A DNA stretch of 64,000 nucleotides, from positions 126,932,817-126,996,816 of the forward strand of contig CM043958.1 of NCBI GenBank assembly GCA_014529385.2, written 5' to 3'. The DNA is from Adiantum capillus-veneris. Its lineage: Eukaryota > Streptophyta > Polypodiopsida > Polypodiales > Pteridaceae. Made by a program: the position numbers and the translations under genes. This document shows, one piece after another, positions 1 through 9,640 of this stretch. The notes under the pieces are model-generated. The model had not been told where the DNA came from, ran no database searches, and saw only the letters and a list, made by a program, of their open reading frames with translations. Numbering within the stretch: the first letter of the stretch is position 1; each line of letters starts with the position of its first letter.

Positions 1-1881
1 TAAATCTTACAAGTTCTCCTCTGGGGGCATGATGTTATAGATTTGCTCGAATATGTCATTTGACATATCATATACATTATGCTCACCTTCCCTTGGGGAC
101 ATGGAAAACTTGATGCATTACACCAGATGGGAGTAGATTAGAGCAGTGGGCTTGTTGTTCAAAAGGACATAAGTATCATCTCGGCCATTTACCTTGTCAT
201 AGAATAGGCCCTGAACCACATACAAATTTTTCTTAATGGTGTTGTGCCATTGATCCTTTTCCTCCATTTTGACCAAGTGCTTTGTGTTGGTGCATTTCAA
301 GACTTAGAAGTCTGCATCTACCTCCTCTGCAATCACTACAAAGTTCTGGCCAACCATCAAGGCATCGCTTAGGTCATCATGGTGGCTAGCATACATGGGG
401 GTGTATTCATCCTCATCCTCACTCAACGCTTCTCCATCGCTTTCATCTGTAACTATGGGTTTTATTTGCAAGTATACCCACCCCTACACATGATCTTTGT
501 TGGCACATCTCCTCCATTGACCTTTGATGCACGCACCACAAAAGCAAGAGAGTAGTATGTGCCTTAGTCTATGCATATTTGTTTGACTATAGCCATTGAC
601 ACAGTGCCAGGATCAAGACCCTATCATGCGCTTGCAATCCCACTCTATAACTCTATTGACGTCACCAAGCTTGACCTCCCAGAAAGCATGATCAACTTTC
701 TTGCATGTCTATGTGCATTGATTTCTGAGAGTTGCATTAAGGAATGCAACAATGCTTGAAGCGTTATGCAGCTCCCACCCGTCAGATTTCAATTGCTCCT
801 ATGTGAGGGCTCTTTTGACCACTGCACTAGCCCCATCATCGTGTTCACCCTTTCCATGGCTTGAAGCAAAGAAATTCGACACCTGTCATATTGAAGAATC
901 GTGCAACAAAGTAGAATGGTCGCATTGGTTTGAATTGTGATGCAGCACCATCCAACCACACCCGATGTCGCTTACACTATAGCCGTGTCTTTTCAGCCAT
1001 TCATTGTGCAAAAGAAAATAGTGTTGCACAAACAAAGTGTCATGTGTCTTGTCGTCAGAGATGTAGAAGTGAGTCGTCTTTTGTATAGCACCAAGTGCAT
1101 CACGTAAGTATGAAAGGTGAACAAAGATTGTGACCTCATATGAATACCAATGCATTGACTAGAGCTTCATCTTCACCTTGAAGGACTAATTCTCTACAAA
1201 ATCCACTATAGATACCACTACATCATCGTCAGGAAAATTGGCCAAACACTCCTTGAACTGTTGAGCTTGCCACCTGTACAAGTAGTTGTGTTTGATGAAC
1301 TTCCCTAGTTTCCCTCGGAGCACAAAAATGAAATTCATTGGATTGAGTTGTTGAACCACGAGGTGTTTTTGACATTTATCTAGACCTTCTTCATCCTTTT
1401 ATTGTGTAGGAACCTTGTCGAAAAGATTGACAGTCATTCTAGAGATACCATCACTCTCTTCGACGGGACACAACAAAAGCCTTTCAATCCCGCAATCAGT
1501 GCATGTTCCCAAAAGACATTTGCTGCAGTGAAAAGCACTATCAGTTGGCTTTGGACACAATACAGACTCCCATAGTTCTATCAAGGATGAAAAAGTGGTT
1601 TTTGAAGCTGTGCATTGGGCTATTCCACCACTCCGACTACACACAAGACACCTGCAAAAGCATGACATTCCATGTAGCCTGTATCTTCCATGATGCATTT
1701 GATTTAAGCCTTCCTTCAAGTAAACAAGCTGAACATGGTATTCACAACAACAGGTGTTGTGGTCCTTCAACTTGCATACAAAGTATGGCTTCAGACCCTC
1801 AAAGCATGTAAGGGACATCCTTATGTTAGGATGAGCCTCCTGGAACCACATGTACAAATCCCTCTGCCACATAAAAGACAT
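1..1881 (-). pseudogene. Degenerate transposase-like gene, central and C-terminal part
   Basis: Reading the minus strand from 1881 down gives a protein-like track in one main frame, broken by several stops and at least one frameshift. It starts with an 'HPNIRMSLTCFEGLKPYFV' block followed by a Cys-rich 'NTCCCEYHVQL' block and further CxxC pairs (CSKCLLGTC) around 1500-1850. Then come 'WQAQQFKECLANFPDDDVV' and 'SIVDFVEN' (about 1200-1300), 'SMHWYS', 'HFYISDDKTHDTLFVQHYF' (about 1000-1080), and, after a frameshift near 950, 'SSHGKGEHDDGASAVVKRA' (about 800-880). I recognise this order from an intronless, multicopy, uncharacterised family in non-seed plants, with conserved acidic residues suggestive of an RNase H-like transposase; catalysis is inferred. 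Stops interrupt the frame near 1180-1160 and 800. The track continues to about position 30 in a poorly conserved tail. This copy cannot make a full protein. Confidence 0.55.
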
Positions 1882-2060
1882 TTAAAAATACTATAAAGTA
1901 TTGAAATCTAGTTGCAACACTTACATACTACCTCAGGGTGTATTTTCACAAAAGTAGGTATGACTTCACCTTTTGTCCACAAAAAAAGTAGGTATGTCAT
2001 TTCTCCACCTTTTCAACCAAAGTGAGGTGGGGTTGGTTGAGCAGTGGGAGTTGGTGTCCA

Positions 2061-2701
2061 CTAGTGAAGCACTTCAATGCACTTGGAGAACACTCTGAAT
2101 CCTTTGCATCACTTTAAAGCACTTTGAGGCACTTGAAAGTACTGTGAAGCACTTTGTGGCACTTTCAAGCACCACGTGGAACTGTCAAGCAACCTCTCAT
2201 GCACTTTGGTGCCCTTTGAAGCACTCTATAGCACTGTAAAGCACTTTGGGTTGCTTGAAAGCACTTTGAAGTACTTAAGAGCACTTTAAGAGCACTCTAA
2301 GGCACTTTGTGGCACTTGATAGCACTTTAAAGCAAAGAGCACTCTAAGGCACTTTGCGGCACTTGATAGCACTGTGAAGCACTTTACTAGCACTTTGGTG
2401 CACTTTGAACTACTTTGGTGCACTTTGGAAGCACTCTAAACTACTTGGTGGCACTTTAAAAGCACTTTCAAGAACTTTGTGGCACTTCAAAGCACTCTGA
2501 GGCACTCTATGGCACTTTCAAGCACTATGAAGTACTTTATGGAAGTTTCAAGCACTATGAATTACTTTGGGGCACTTTGGTATACTAAATAGAACTGTGT
2601 GGCACTTTGAAGCGCGCTGAAGCACTCTAAAGCACTTCTTGATGCAAGCACTTTGAAGCACTTTAAAGCACTCTTCAACACTTTAAAGCACTTTTGGACC
2701 A
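2061..2701. repeat. Degenerate CACTTT minisatellite
   Basis: A run of about 640 bases is built almost entirely from variants of GCACTTTGAAGCACTTTGTG, with units of roughly 9-11 bases ending in GCACTTT or GCACTCT. Substitutions and short indels are common, so it is an old or fast-drifting array. It lies exactly between the two halves of the transposase-like pseudogene (N-terminal half 2702-3298, remainder 1-1881), where the family normally has only a short linker. The 1882-2060 stretch to its left is unassigned and contains two partial 'aaaagtaggtatg' copies. Confidence 0.8.
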
Positions 2702-3298
2702 AAGTGCACTACCGATTCTCTTTCGAACGACATCTTTCTTGTTTGGGGAGATGTGGGTTTCCATTGACAAGAATTGAAACACAATTTCTCTGATTTTGAT
2801 TGTTAAGGTACTAGTCCTATGCTATTGATGTTGACACGTGTCTAAGGGAAGTGACCCCTCCTCCATATGAGTTTGCAGCCAAAAACTGGTTCCTGCAACA
2901 TTTCTTCGATGAAGTCCTAATGCCTTTGCAACATCATTATTTCTCATTACATTGTCAGGCCCATTGACTCCATTGAGGAATGCCATGAGAGTAGCCCGTT
3001 TCAAAAATAGCTCATTTTTTGAACGAGGAGTCTTCACTCAGACAATGTATGACAAATGTTAGAGAAAATCAGCCTCCCAACTATCTTCGATGTGGGTTGC
3101 AACACTGAGAACGTTGGATGACTGAGAAGTTGTTGTAGAATGCTCCATTGAAGACCCTCGGAAGCCCATATGTTTGATTATGCCAACACTTAGCAACTGC
3201 CCTACAGATTTTCTTTGCCTCCTGCTCATCAATGTCACCATCCTCTCCTGCTCGTGCCATCCTTTTTTGCATGTTTCTTTGTTCACTCTTCTTTGCAG
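2702..3298 (-). pseudogene. Transposase-like gene, N-terminal part with HTH-like segment
   Basis: Minus-strand translation from 3298 gives an open stretch with 'MQKRMARAGEDGDIDEQEAK' and 'GLPRVFNGAFYNNFS' down to about 3080. A second frame from 3037 contains 'NDVAKALGLHRRNVAG', which looks like a helix-turn-helix, and continues through 'ETHISPNKKDVVRKRIG' at about 2705-2755. The last block belongs, in the family I recognise, just upstream of the Cys-rich block found at 1881, so this is the 5' part of the same gene. Frame changes and stops show that it is dead. The LTR element at 3304 is inserted just upstream (in gene sense), and the open frame appears to resume at 7740-7633. Confidence 0.5.
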
Positions 3299-3303
3299 CC
3301 CAG

Positions 3304-3748
3304 TGTTGACTGAGATATTGTTGAGTCGGATATTTGCTAAGTTTGATTATTGCTGACTCTATATTTGGTCAGTCAGATATTTGTTGACTCTGATTACTAT
3401 TGAGTCTAATATTTGATCAACCAAATGTTTGCTGAGTCTGAATATTGCTAGGTCCGATTTATGCTAGGTCCAATTTTGTTGAGTCTAATATTTTATGTCA
3501 AGAACATTTTTGGGTTGGACTCTTATAACCATCAGTTGGTACTTGTGGACAAGTTCTGAGTAGGGGAATGCGAGAGAAGCTTTAGCCATGGTGTTCTTTG
3601 CTCTATCTGATCTTTTCTCTATGTTCTGTTTGTTGACTGTAAAGTTATTTGATTGTGTCTTTTGTTGAGTCTGATCATTGAGCGAGTATCTAATCTCTGT
3701 TTGAGAGCATGTGTGAGAGAGAGATTCTTGTGTTGTTGAACCCCAACA
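3304..3748 (+). repeat. 5' LTR of the 3.3-7.6 kb element
   Basis: 445 bp, TG...CA ends. The first 180 bases are internally repetitive: variants of TTGCTGAGTCTGATATTTGG recur about every 20-25 bases, and differences in their number account for much of the length difference from the 518-bp 3' copy. Confidence 0.8.
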
Positions 3749-4504
3749 CATTTGGCGATCTTGTTGGGCCATTGAAGGTTTTGCCAACACATTTGGTGAA
3801 GCTACTGCAATTGTTTGTGTGTTGTGCCTAACATTCTTGTCTTGTTGATTACCTACTGTAATGGTATGTTTGTTGGGTCTGACTACCTTCTGTGTTAGCA
3901 TTCGAGGTCGGTGTTTGTGTTTCACGAGAGAAATGATGCTATGAAAGAACCTATCTTGAAGGAGAATCATTAAATAGAGGAGCAAAAATTGAGGAGCAGT
4001 AGATCATGTTTGATTAGAAGCATTGATGTAGATCCAAAATTCAGATTTTGTTGCTATAAGTGCTGCAAATTCACGTTGTACAGATTCAGTAAGGTGTTGC
4101 AGATTCAGATTGCATAGATTCAACAAGGTGCTGCAGATTCAGGCCGTGCAAAATGGAAAAAATTTGGATGATTTTGCAGAGACAAAAGAACAATTTCTTG
4201 AAATTAGATAGAGAAATTTGATGTTGAATCTGATGTTGATAATCAAATCTTTCAAAGAAAACAAACTCAAGAATGGTATCTATTACGAAAATTTTTCCAA
4301 ACATATAAATACATCACTAAACTAAAATACCCCAATCAATTTGAGCAACCAATTAAATGAACTATGCGGATCTCAGTATATCATACGTGGCTCTTCTTTT
4401 AGCAAATTTAATGGGTCTCGGATTGGTATGGTGCATCAATCTTGAGGGCTAAAGATGATTGTTGTATTTTAATGAAGTGAATGTTATGGGTAGTAAAAGG
4501 AAGA

Positions 4505-5184
4505 AAGAGAAATGTGAGGTTTGCATGAGTGAGAAGCATGAGGTCAATGTTGTCCATGTGTAGTTGATGAGTGCTCAAAGAGTGATGCTTGTAGGAAGTG
4601 GTGCATGGTGGATTTGTGCACAAAACTTCATAGCATTAGCCGCAAATTGTAAATGGAAACTTCCTATAACAAAATTGAAAGAGCCTTAAAAAAGTTAGAT
4701 GATTTTGAAGATGACTTGAAGAATTCATATGAATGGCTAGATGATCATAAAGGGTATAGACGAAAATCATGTTCTAGTAGAAAGAAGGTTTCAAGTTGCA
4801 AAAAGCATGTGAGAAGTTGAGGGATGCATATGAGAATGAGTTTGAAGGGGATTCGAGTGATGATGATAATGATGGATGGATAATGGGTCATGTAATCCAC
4901 CAAGTAGGGATACTAAAGATGGAGGAGAAGGAGGTGCAAAAGGAGGTTGGCCAAAAGACCTTAGAAGAGCCCCTAGATACCACTAACCTACCATTAAAGT
5001 ATACCCATAGAGTGGAAGAGGAAGATCCATTGCTTAAACTTATGTTGTTTGCATATGGAAAATGTTGTTACCCTATTTGTGGGGAGAAGCATGTCATACA
5101 TAACCATGATTTTGTTCATGTTATTCAAAGCCCACTTGAAGAGGTGGAAAGTGAGATGAATGCAGAGGAGGAATTGAAAAATTA
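4505..5184 (+). pseudogene. Cys/His-rich cargo reading frame (unrecognised)
   Basis: I do not recognise this product. Plus-strand translation gives 'KCEVCMSEKHEVNVVHV' (4511-4561), then in a shifted frame 'VVDECSKSDACRKWCMVDLC' and 'TKLHSISRKL', then 'YNKIERALKKLDDFEDDLK'. Farther on, an acidic frame ends at 5184 with 'YGKCCYPICGEKHVIHNHD'. The spacing C-x2-C ... C-x5-C-x3-C-x4-C-x3-H followed by a charged helical stretch is reminiscent of a B-box or other treble-clef zinc-binding module plus coiled coil. The match is by pattern only and the frames are broken by stops and shifts. It sits inside the LTR element where gag would be expected, so it may be captured host coding sequence. Confidence 0.35.
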
Positions 5185-5599
5185 GTGGAAATCATATTTC
5201 CAGAAATCATGTTTGCTAAGAGGAATTTTCTAATAACATATCAATTCAATGGGAGTCTCCACCAAAAAGATCCCTACATGTGAAAATGTTTCCAAACATT
5301 GAATGAGTTTACAGATGCTAATTTTGATGATCGACAAATTCAGACAAAAAATCAGACCACTATGCCAGATGTTGCGTATGATAAAACGAATCAAAATCTT
5401 GGTTTTGAATGTTTTGAAGGACAAAATTTGATGTCATAGGTTGATGTCAAGCAAGGATATGTTTCAATTGTAGAGAATTGGAAGAAGTAGATTGATTGTT
5501 GTTCCAATCTAAACAGGGATGAATAAAAAAAAGGTCTCACAGACTAAATTGAGCATGAAGAATGTCAAGAGCAAGTCTTCGAGGATTATAAAACAGGTT

Positions 5600-6110
5600 T
5601 AACAGGTTTTCTGGAGCATGCAGTGATCTTTGAAATGCAAAATGATGAAATTTCAGTGGATGTGCATTTTGAAATTGATGTGGGACAAGCTGTGCTCAAT
5701 CAAAACATACTTTTGTTGAAAGATGTGTGTTTTAAAGCTGATGAGATAGCAGAAGTAGATACTTACAGGATGGACTGTCAAATATGGATGGTGGACTAGC
5801 AGAATTTAAGATTTTATGTGCTACAAGTTTTGGAGTTGCAAACTGGGCAAAGAAGAATACATTATAGGAATGTTCAGGAGGACTTAACAATTAGATTAGA
5901 TGGAATGTGCCTTTTACAAGAGGATGATTTGATTTTGAAAAATATGCAGGATGCTCTAATTTTGAAAATTTGGAGTTGGAAAATTTTCAATGGAATGACA
6001 GAAAGTTCACAATGCAAAAAGGCAACAATACATCAGATCCATCAAAAATGGAAAGTCAATCAGTGGGTATCTGAGATATCTACAGAGGAGCATTTTGTAA
6101 GTTGAAAGGC
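5600..6110 (+). other. Cargo interior, weakly coding-like
   Basis: Several plus-strand frames are open for short distances, including 'VLQVLELQTGQRRIHYR' and 'QDALILKIWSWKIFN' (5818-6105), but with no recognisable domain. It lies between the Cys/His-rich block and the coiled-coil frame and may be the decayed middle of one captured gene. No function is assigned. Confidence 0.25.
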
Positions 6111-6326
6111 AGTGGATACTCAATATTCTAAAGAGGATGCTCCGTTGGAGTTTGTGTGGAAGTTTTTCACCAAGTTGAAATTGTTTCCTATACTTCATCT
6201 TTGGAGGCCCTACCTTGGCATGTTGTCAAAAGGTGGACTACAATGATATGGGATTGCAAGGTGGAAAAACGTTTAATTTTTTAAGCGACATCCAAACAAG
6301 GACATGTTGTTGCAAAGGACAATGGA

Positions 6327-6941
6327 ATGACTGTCAAGATGTTTGCAAATGTGCAGGAGTACATCAGTATGCAACAAATTCAGCTAGAGACTCAGATGCA
6401 GCATGTAGCAAATTTTGGTGTATCTAAAGTTTTGCCGCAAAAACAAACTCAGTTAATGGATAGTCTGAAATCAAAGATGGAGTCTATGAAAGAGAAGCAT
6501 AAACAAGAGCTGCAAGAAATTTTGACACAGCATCAGTGTGAAGTGGCAAAAGTTAAAATGTCACTTGGCATGTTTAAGGAATGGATGCAAACATTGGAGG
6601 TCAAAGTACAACTTGAGTTGGAGCAGCTAGATAGTAAGAACAAAGAGATGCAGGTCCAAAATCAAAAGCTTCAACCTTTGTTGGAGTTGAAGAAGCATGC
6701 ATTAGGTCAAGAAGATGCAGATGTAAATGGTGTGTTGATGTTTGAGGAAGATCTTTCAATTGTAAAGCAAAAAATGGTAGAGAGCATGCAAGAAGTTTGG
6801 AAGGTCATTAAGGTCCATGAGTATAGAGCCAAAGAATTAGGGAATGTTTGGGTGATGTTTAGTTTCTATCTATTATGTATTTTCTGTACCTTGAAAGCAC
6901 TACACTTACATATGAAGATCCTAGCATTGAGTTTGTCATAG
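6327..6941 (+). CDS. Coiled-coil reading frame inside LTR element
   Basis: Open frame of 204 codons from an ATG at 6327. Residues about 15-150 are rich in Gln, Glu, Lys and Leu with heptad-like spacing, for example 'LKSKMESMKEKHKQELQEIL' and 'LELEQLDSKNKEMQVQNQKL', which indicates a long coiled coil. The last 30 residues become hydrophobic ('FSFYLLCIFCTLKAL') and probably run into non-coding element sequence. No retroviral gag, zinc knuckle or enzyme motif is present. The same element carries a Cys/His-rich block 1.8 kb upstream; zinc-binding plus coiled-coil would be compatible with a TRIM-like or scaffold protein, but that is speculation. It may be a fragment of a longer, now broken gene. 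Confidence 0.35.
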   Translation: MTVKMFANVQEYISMQQIQLETQMQHVANFGVSKVLPQKQTQLMDSLKSKMESMKEKHKQELQEILTQHQCEVAKVKMSLGMFKEWMQTLEVKVQLELEQLDSKNKEMQVQNQKLQPLLELKKHALGQEDADVNGVLMFEEDLSIVKQKMVESMQEVWKVIKVHEYRAKELGNVWVMFSFYLLCIFCTLKALHLHMKILALSLS

Positions 6942-7109
6942 TGCAGTATGGTGTATTTGTATATCTTGGATTAGGTTCCAGGCACTATACTTTATGCTCT
7001 ATAGTAACTAGGGATTCTTGGCAAAATAGTATAAGACATTTGACTTTGATCAAGGGATGTGTGGATCCGAGTCGGATTTCTACAAAATCCATCACCGGGA
7101 CGTGCCATG

Positions 7110-7627
7110 TGTTGATTGAGATATTGCTGAGTCAGATATTTGCTAAGTCTGATTATTGCTGACTCTGATATTTGGTCAGTCGGATCTTTGCTGACTTTGA
7201 TTATTGTTGAGTCTGATATTTGGTCAACCAGATATTTGCAGAGTCTGAATATTGTTGGGTCAAAATATTACTGGGTTTAAATATTTGCTGGGTTGGAATA
7301 TTGCTAGGTCGGATCTATGCTAGGTCGGATTTATGCTAGGTCGGATTTTGTTGACTCTGATATTTTATGTCAAGAAAATTTTTGGGTTGGACAGTTATAA
7401 CCATCAGTTGATACTTGTATTTGGACGAGTTCTAAGTAGGGAAACGCAAGAGAAGCTTTAGCCATGGTGTTCTTTGCTCTGTCTGATCTTTTCTCTATGT
7501 TCTGTTTGTTGCTGACTCTGAAGTTATTTGATTGTGTCTTTTGCCGAGTCTAATCATAGAGTGAGTATCTATTCTCTATTTGAGAGCATATGTGAGAGAA
7601 AGATTCTTGTGTTTTTGAACCCCAACA
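7110..7627 (+). repeat. 3' LTR of the 3.3-7.6 kb element
   Basis: 518 bp with the same TG/CA ends as the 5' copy. It has more copies of the TTGCTGAGTCTGATATTT internal unit, including the variants 'gctaggtcggat' three times in a row (about 7301-7345). The flanking CCCAG at 7628-7632 matches the base run before the 5' LTR. Confidence 0.8.
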
Positions 7628-7632
7628 CCCAG

Positions 7633-7740
7633 TAGTTCCGTAGACTTGGCAGAAGATCCCTAGGGAAATATTGTGTAGCAGATAATGGAGGAATGTAAAG
7701 GGGTTTGTATTGCCATTATGAGTATTATGTGATTCCATGT
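7633..7740 (-). pseudogene. Probable 5' remnant of the transposase-like gene
   Basis: If the LTR element and one CCCAG copy are removed, the minus-strand frame running through this segment ('LLPSLRNYW') joins without interruption to 'AAKKSEQRNMQKRMARAG' on the other side. The join is consistent with insertion into the 5' part of the transposase-like gene. The segment is short and has no diagnostic motif of its own. Confidence 0.3.
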
Positions 7741-7797
7741 GGAATGTGTGAGGATGCTATTGACACGACAATGAAGACAGTCAAAACAGTGTCATAG

Positions 7798-7802
<5 letters not shown>

Positions 7803-7849
<47 letters not shown>
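7803..7849. repeat. (AG)n microsatellite
   Basis: Uninterrupted AG dinucleotides over about 47 bases, followed within 100 bases by a (CA)n tract. Confidence 0.98.
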
Positions 7850-7850
<1 letters not shown>

Positions 7851-7943
7851 TTTATTGAAGTTGAATATGGTTGGCAATGAGGAGCTGGTTGATATGGCTT
7901 TGTGTTGTGCCCGCAAACACCTGCAGCGGCTATGGAGGACTGA

Positions 7944-7995
<52 letters not shown>
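7944..7995. repeat. (AC)n microsatellite
   Basis: Uninterrupted AC dinucleotides over about 52 bases. Confidence 0.98.
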
Positions 7996-7997
<2 letters not shown>

Positions 7998-8298
7998 TAG
8001 AGAGAGATAGATGGGCACAAGAGGTGGAGGGACCCATTGAGGCAGCGCAACAGAGAGCCCAAACGAGTGGCGACAAGAGGGAATTTAAATGCGCAGGCAT
8101 TTTGTTACTTTAAGCTTTAGTATTAAAATGAAATCAAATTTCCATCCCTCCTAAATTCCAACCTCTAAGCCAAAAAGATTTTATCTTTCCTTTATATGAA
8201 ATGAAAATGAATAACCCACCACCCATTTCATTTCCTCCCAAAGGAGTTTCCAAGACACTCCTTTTTGGTACCACCTAAACATACTATCACCCATCTAG

Positions 8299-9640
8299 GT
8301 ACAAAGCAATAAATAGAGTCCTTCTTTGGTATCTTGGTACAAAATTTGGAGGAGTAATCAATCAAGATAAGAGAGGCTAGAGGGAAAAGGTACAAGGTGC
8401 AAAATTGTGAGGGAGAGACATTTAAGAGAGAAGAAGAAAGAGGGAGCTAGGTACAATAAATAAAGGTGGCTCAAAAAAAAGGCTTAGAAAAGGTTACAAC
8501 ATTCTTTAGTAAAAAATAAATATTCAAAAGGGAAAAGGGGCCCGGGGGGGGGGGGGGGGCTGAGGCTAGGGGGTGTTTCAAGGCTAAGGAGGGGTGCAAA
8601 AATTGGAGGCTAGAACTTCTTCAACATTGGGTGCATTGAGCCAACATACAAGAGGAGGTGGGAAAATTCTTGTGTGTTGTTAAGGTAAAGAGAGAGAGGT
8701 TTATTAATGGAGAGAGAGAGAGAGAGAGAGGTTGCACATAAAGGGTGAGAAGGGTATTTTGACCACCATGGGATAGGTTTTGGATTTGGGCTTACTGGTT
8801 AGGAGGGAATATCTTTCATTGTAGGAGATGGAGGTAAAGAAATCTCAAAGGAGATCTTGGGGGTAACCTCTCGCGCTTAGTCGTTGTGGAAAATTATAGA
8901 GGGAATGTTAAGGAAGCCCTCAAGAGAGATATCTCTAATGATATATCTTTTAAGTTCTAAGATGATAAAAGCAAATTCTTGGTGGGTGGGTTCTAGGATT
9001 ACCAATGTATGGAGTTGTAGAGTTGAGGTTTTTTTTAAACTAGTGAGAATCTAGAATCCCCAAAAGAGAGAAAGAGGCTCCTTTGAAGAAATGTAAGTCA
9101 AAAATGGAGGCTTCCATAGTGGAGATGATGGGGGTAATTTTGATATGCTCTTGTAGTGGAGAAAGGTAAAGCTTAATGATTTTCTTAAGATTTGAAACAG
9201 AATTGTTTGAAATGCCAAAGGCATCATCTTTGAACCTTTTGAAGTAGAAGAGTGAGGGATGGGAAGCAAGGTTGATGCTATCTTCTAGGTAATAAAGAAA
9301 GAGGCAGGCATAGACAACAACAAAGTTTGAACCCATGGTAGTTTTGCTCATTTGATGCCAACATGAACCATTGAAGGAGATGTAGTAGTGGTTAAGAACG
9401 AGTGAGGCTAGGGAGAAGATGAGATTAGATTTGGGGGAGGGAAAGTGAATATGGATAGAGGAAGAGAGAGCAAGCAGATCTTGTTCAATGGGAATGCTAG
9501 GGTATAAAGATTCAACATCAAAGGTGAAAAGGAGTACATTGGAAGGAAGGATAAGGGTGGATAGATCTTTAATTACTTGCTTTTGACTGAGAAAAATTTG
9601 TGCATATCCAAAATAAGTGGTGGAAAAGACTACTAACGTT
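8299..9640 (-). pseudogene. PLE copy A: reverse transcriptase remnant (longest)
   Basis: Minus-strand reading from about 9640 gives, in order: 'SQKQVIKDLSTLILPSNV'; RT motif A 'FDVESLYPSIP' (9490-9523) with the first catalytic Asp; 'VLNHYYISFNG' (about 9380); 'TTMGSNFVVVYACLFLYYLE'; motif C as 'FKRFKDDAFG' (about 9220-9240), an FxDD variant of YxDD; and 'FDLHFFKGASFS', the usual FLDL-type block after the palm. Farther down are decayed equivalents of the 'FFQRLRARGYP' thumb block. A (GA)n tract (8710-8730) and a poly-G run (about 8544-8559) interrupt the C-terminal part. The block order matches Penelope-like RTs, which differ from LINE and LTR RTs by the 'LYPSIP...MGS' pattern. Stops and frameshifts make it inactive. 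It is 5'-truncated: N-terminal sequence before motif A is missing and the leader follows directly. Confidence 0.7.

Larger units (their letters stand above)
3304..7627 (+). mobile_element. Complete LTR element with non-gag/pol cargo
   Basis: Two same-orientation LTRs (3304-3748 and 7110-7627) start TGTTGA and end CCCCAACA. They share their 3' halves almost base for base, including a 20-base block of the form 'agccatggtgttctttgctc'. The element is bracketed by a perfect 5-bp target-site duplication CCCAG (3299-3303 and 7628-7632). After the 5' LTR, 'TTTGGCGATCTTGTTGGG' (3751-3768) is a candidate primer-binding site. No gag, protease, integrase or RT motif was found in about 3.3 kb of interior. 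Instead there is a Cys/His-rich block and a coiled-coil reading frame. It is therefore non-autonomous, LARD-like, and may carry captured host sequence. I assign the plus strand from the cargo frames and the candidate primer site; no clear polypurine tract is visible before 7110. Confidence 0.8.

Noticed and set aside
4505-5184. Naming the cargo as a TRIM or B-box protein
   Set aside because: The cysteine spacing is only suggestive and frames are broken; left as unrecognised.
7725-8113. Long frames rich in Ser-Leu, Cys-Val or His-Thr repeats
   Set aside because: They are six-frame translations of the (AG)n and (AC)n microsatellites. The same applies to similar frames at 39.7 kb, 46.1 kb, 56.2 kb, 57.8 kb and 59.1 kb.
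8299-9640. GIY-YIG endonuclease for the PLE
   Set aside because: Looked for downstream of the RT thumb in copies A, C, D and E; no GIY...YIG-like pair or associated Cys motif was visible. The copies are decayed, so absence is not proof for the family.
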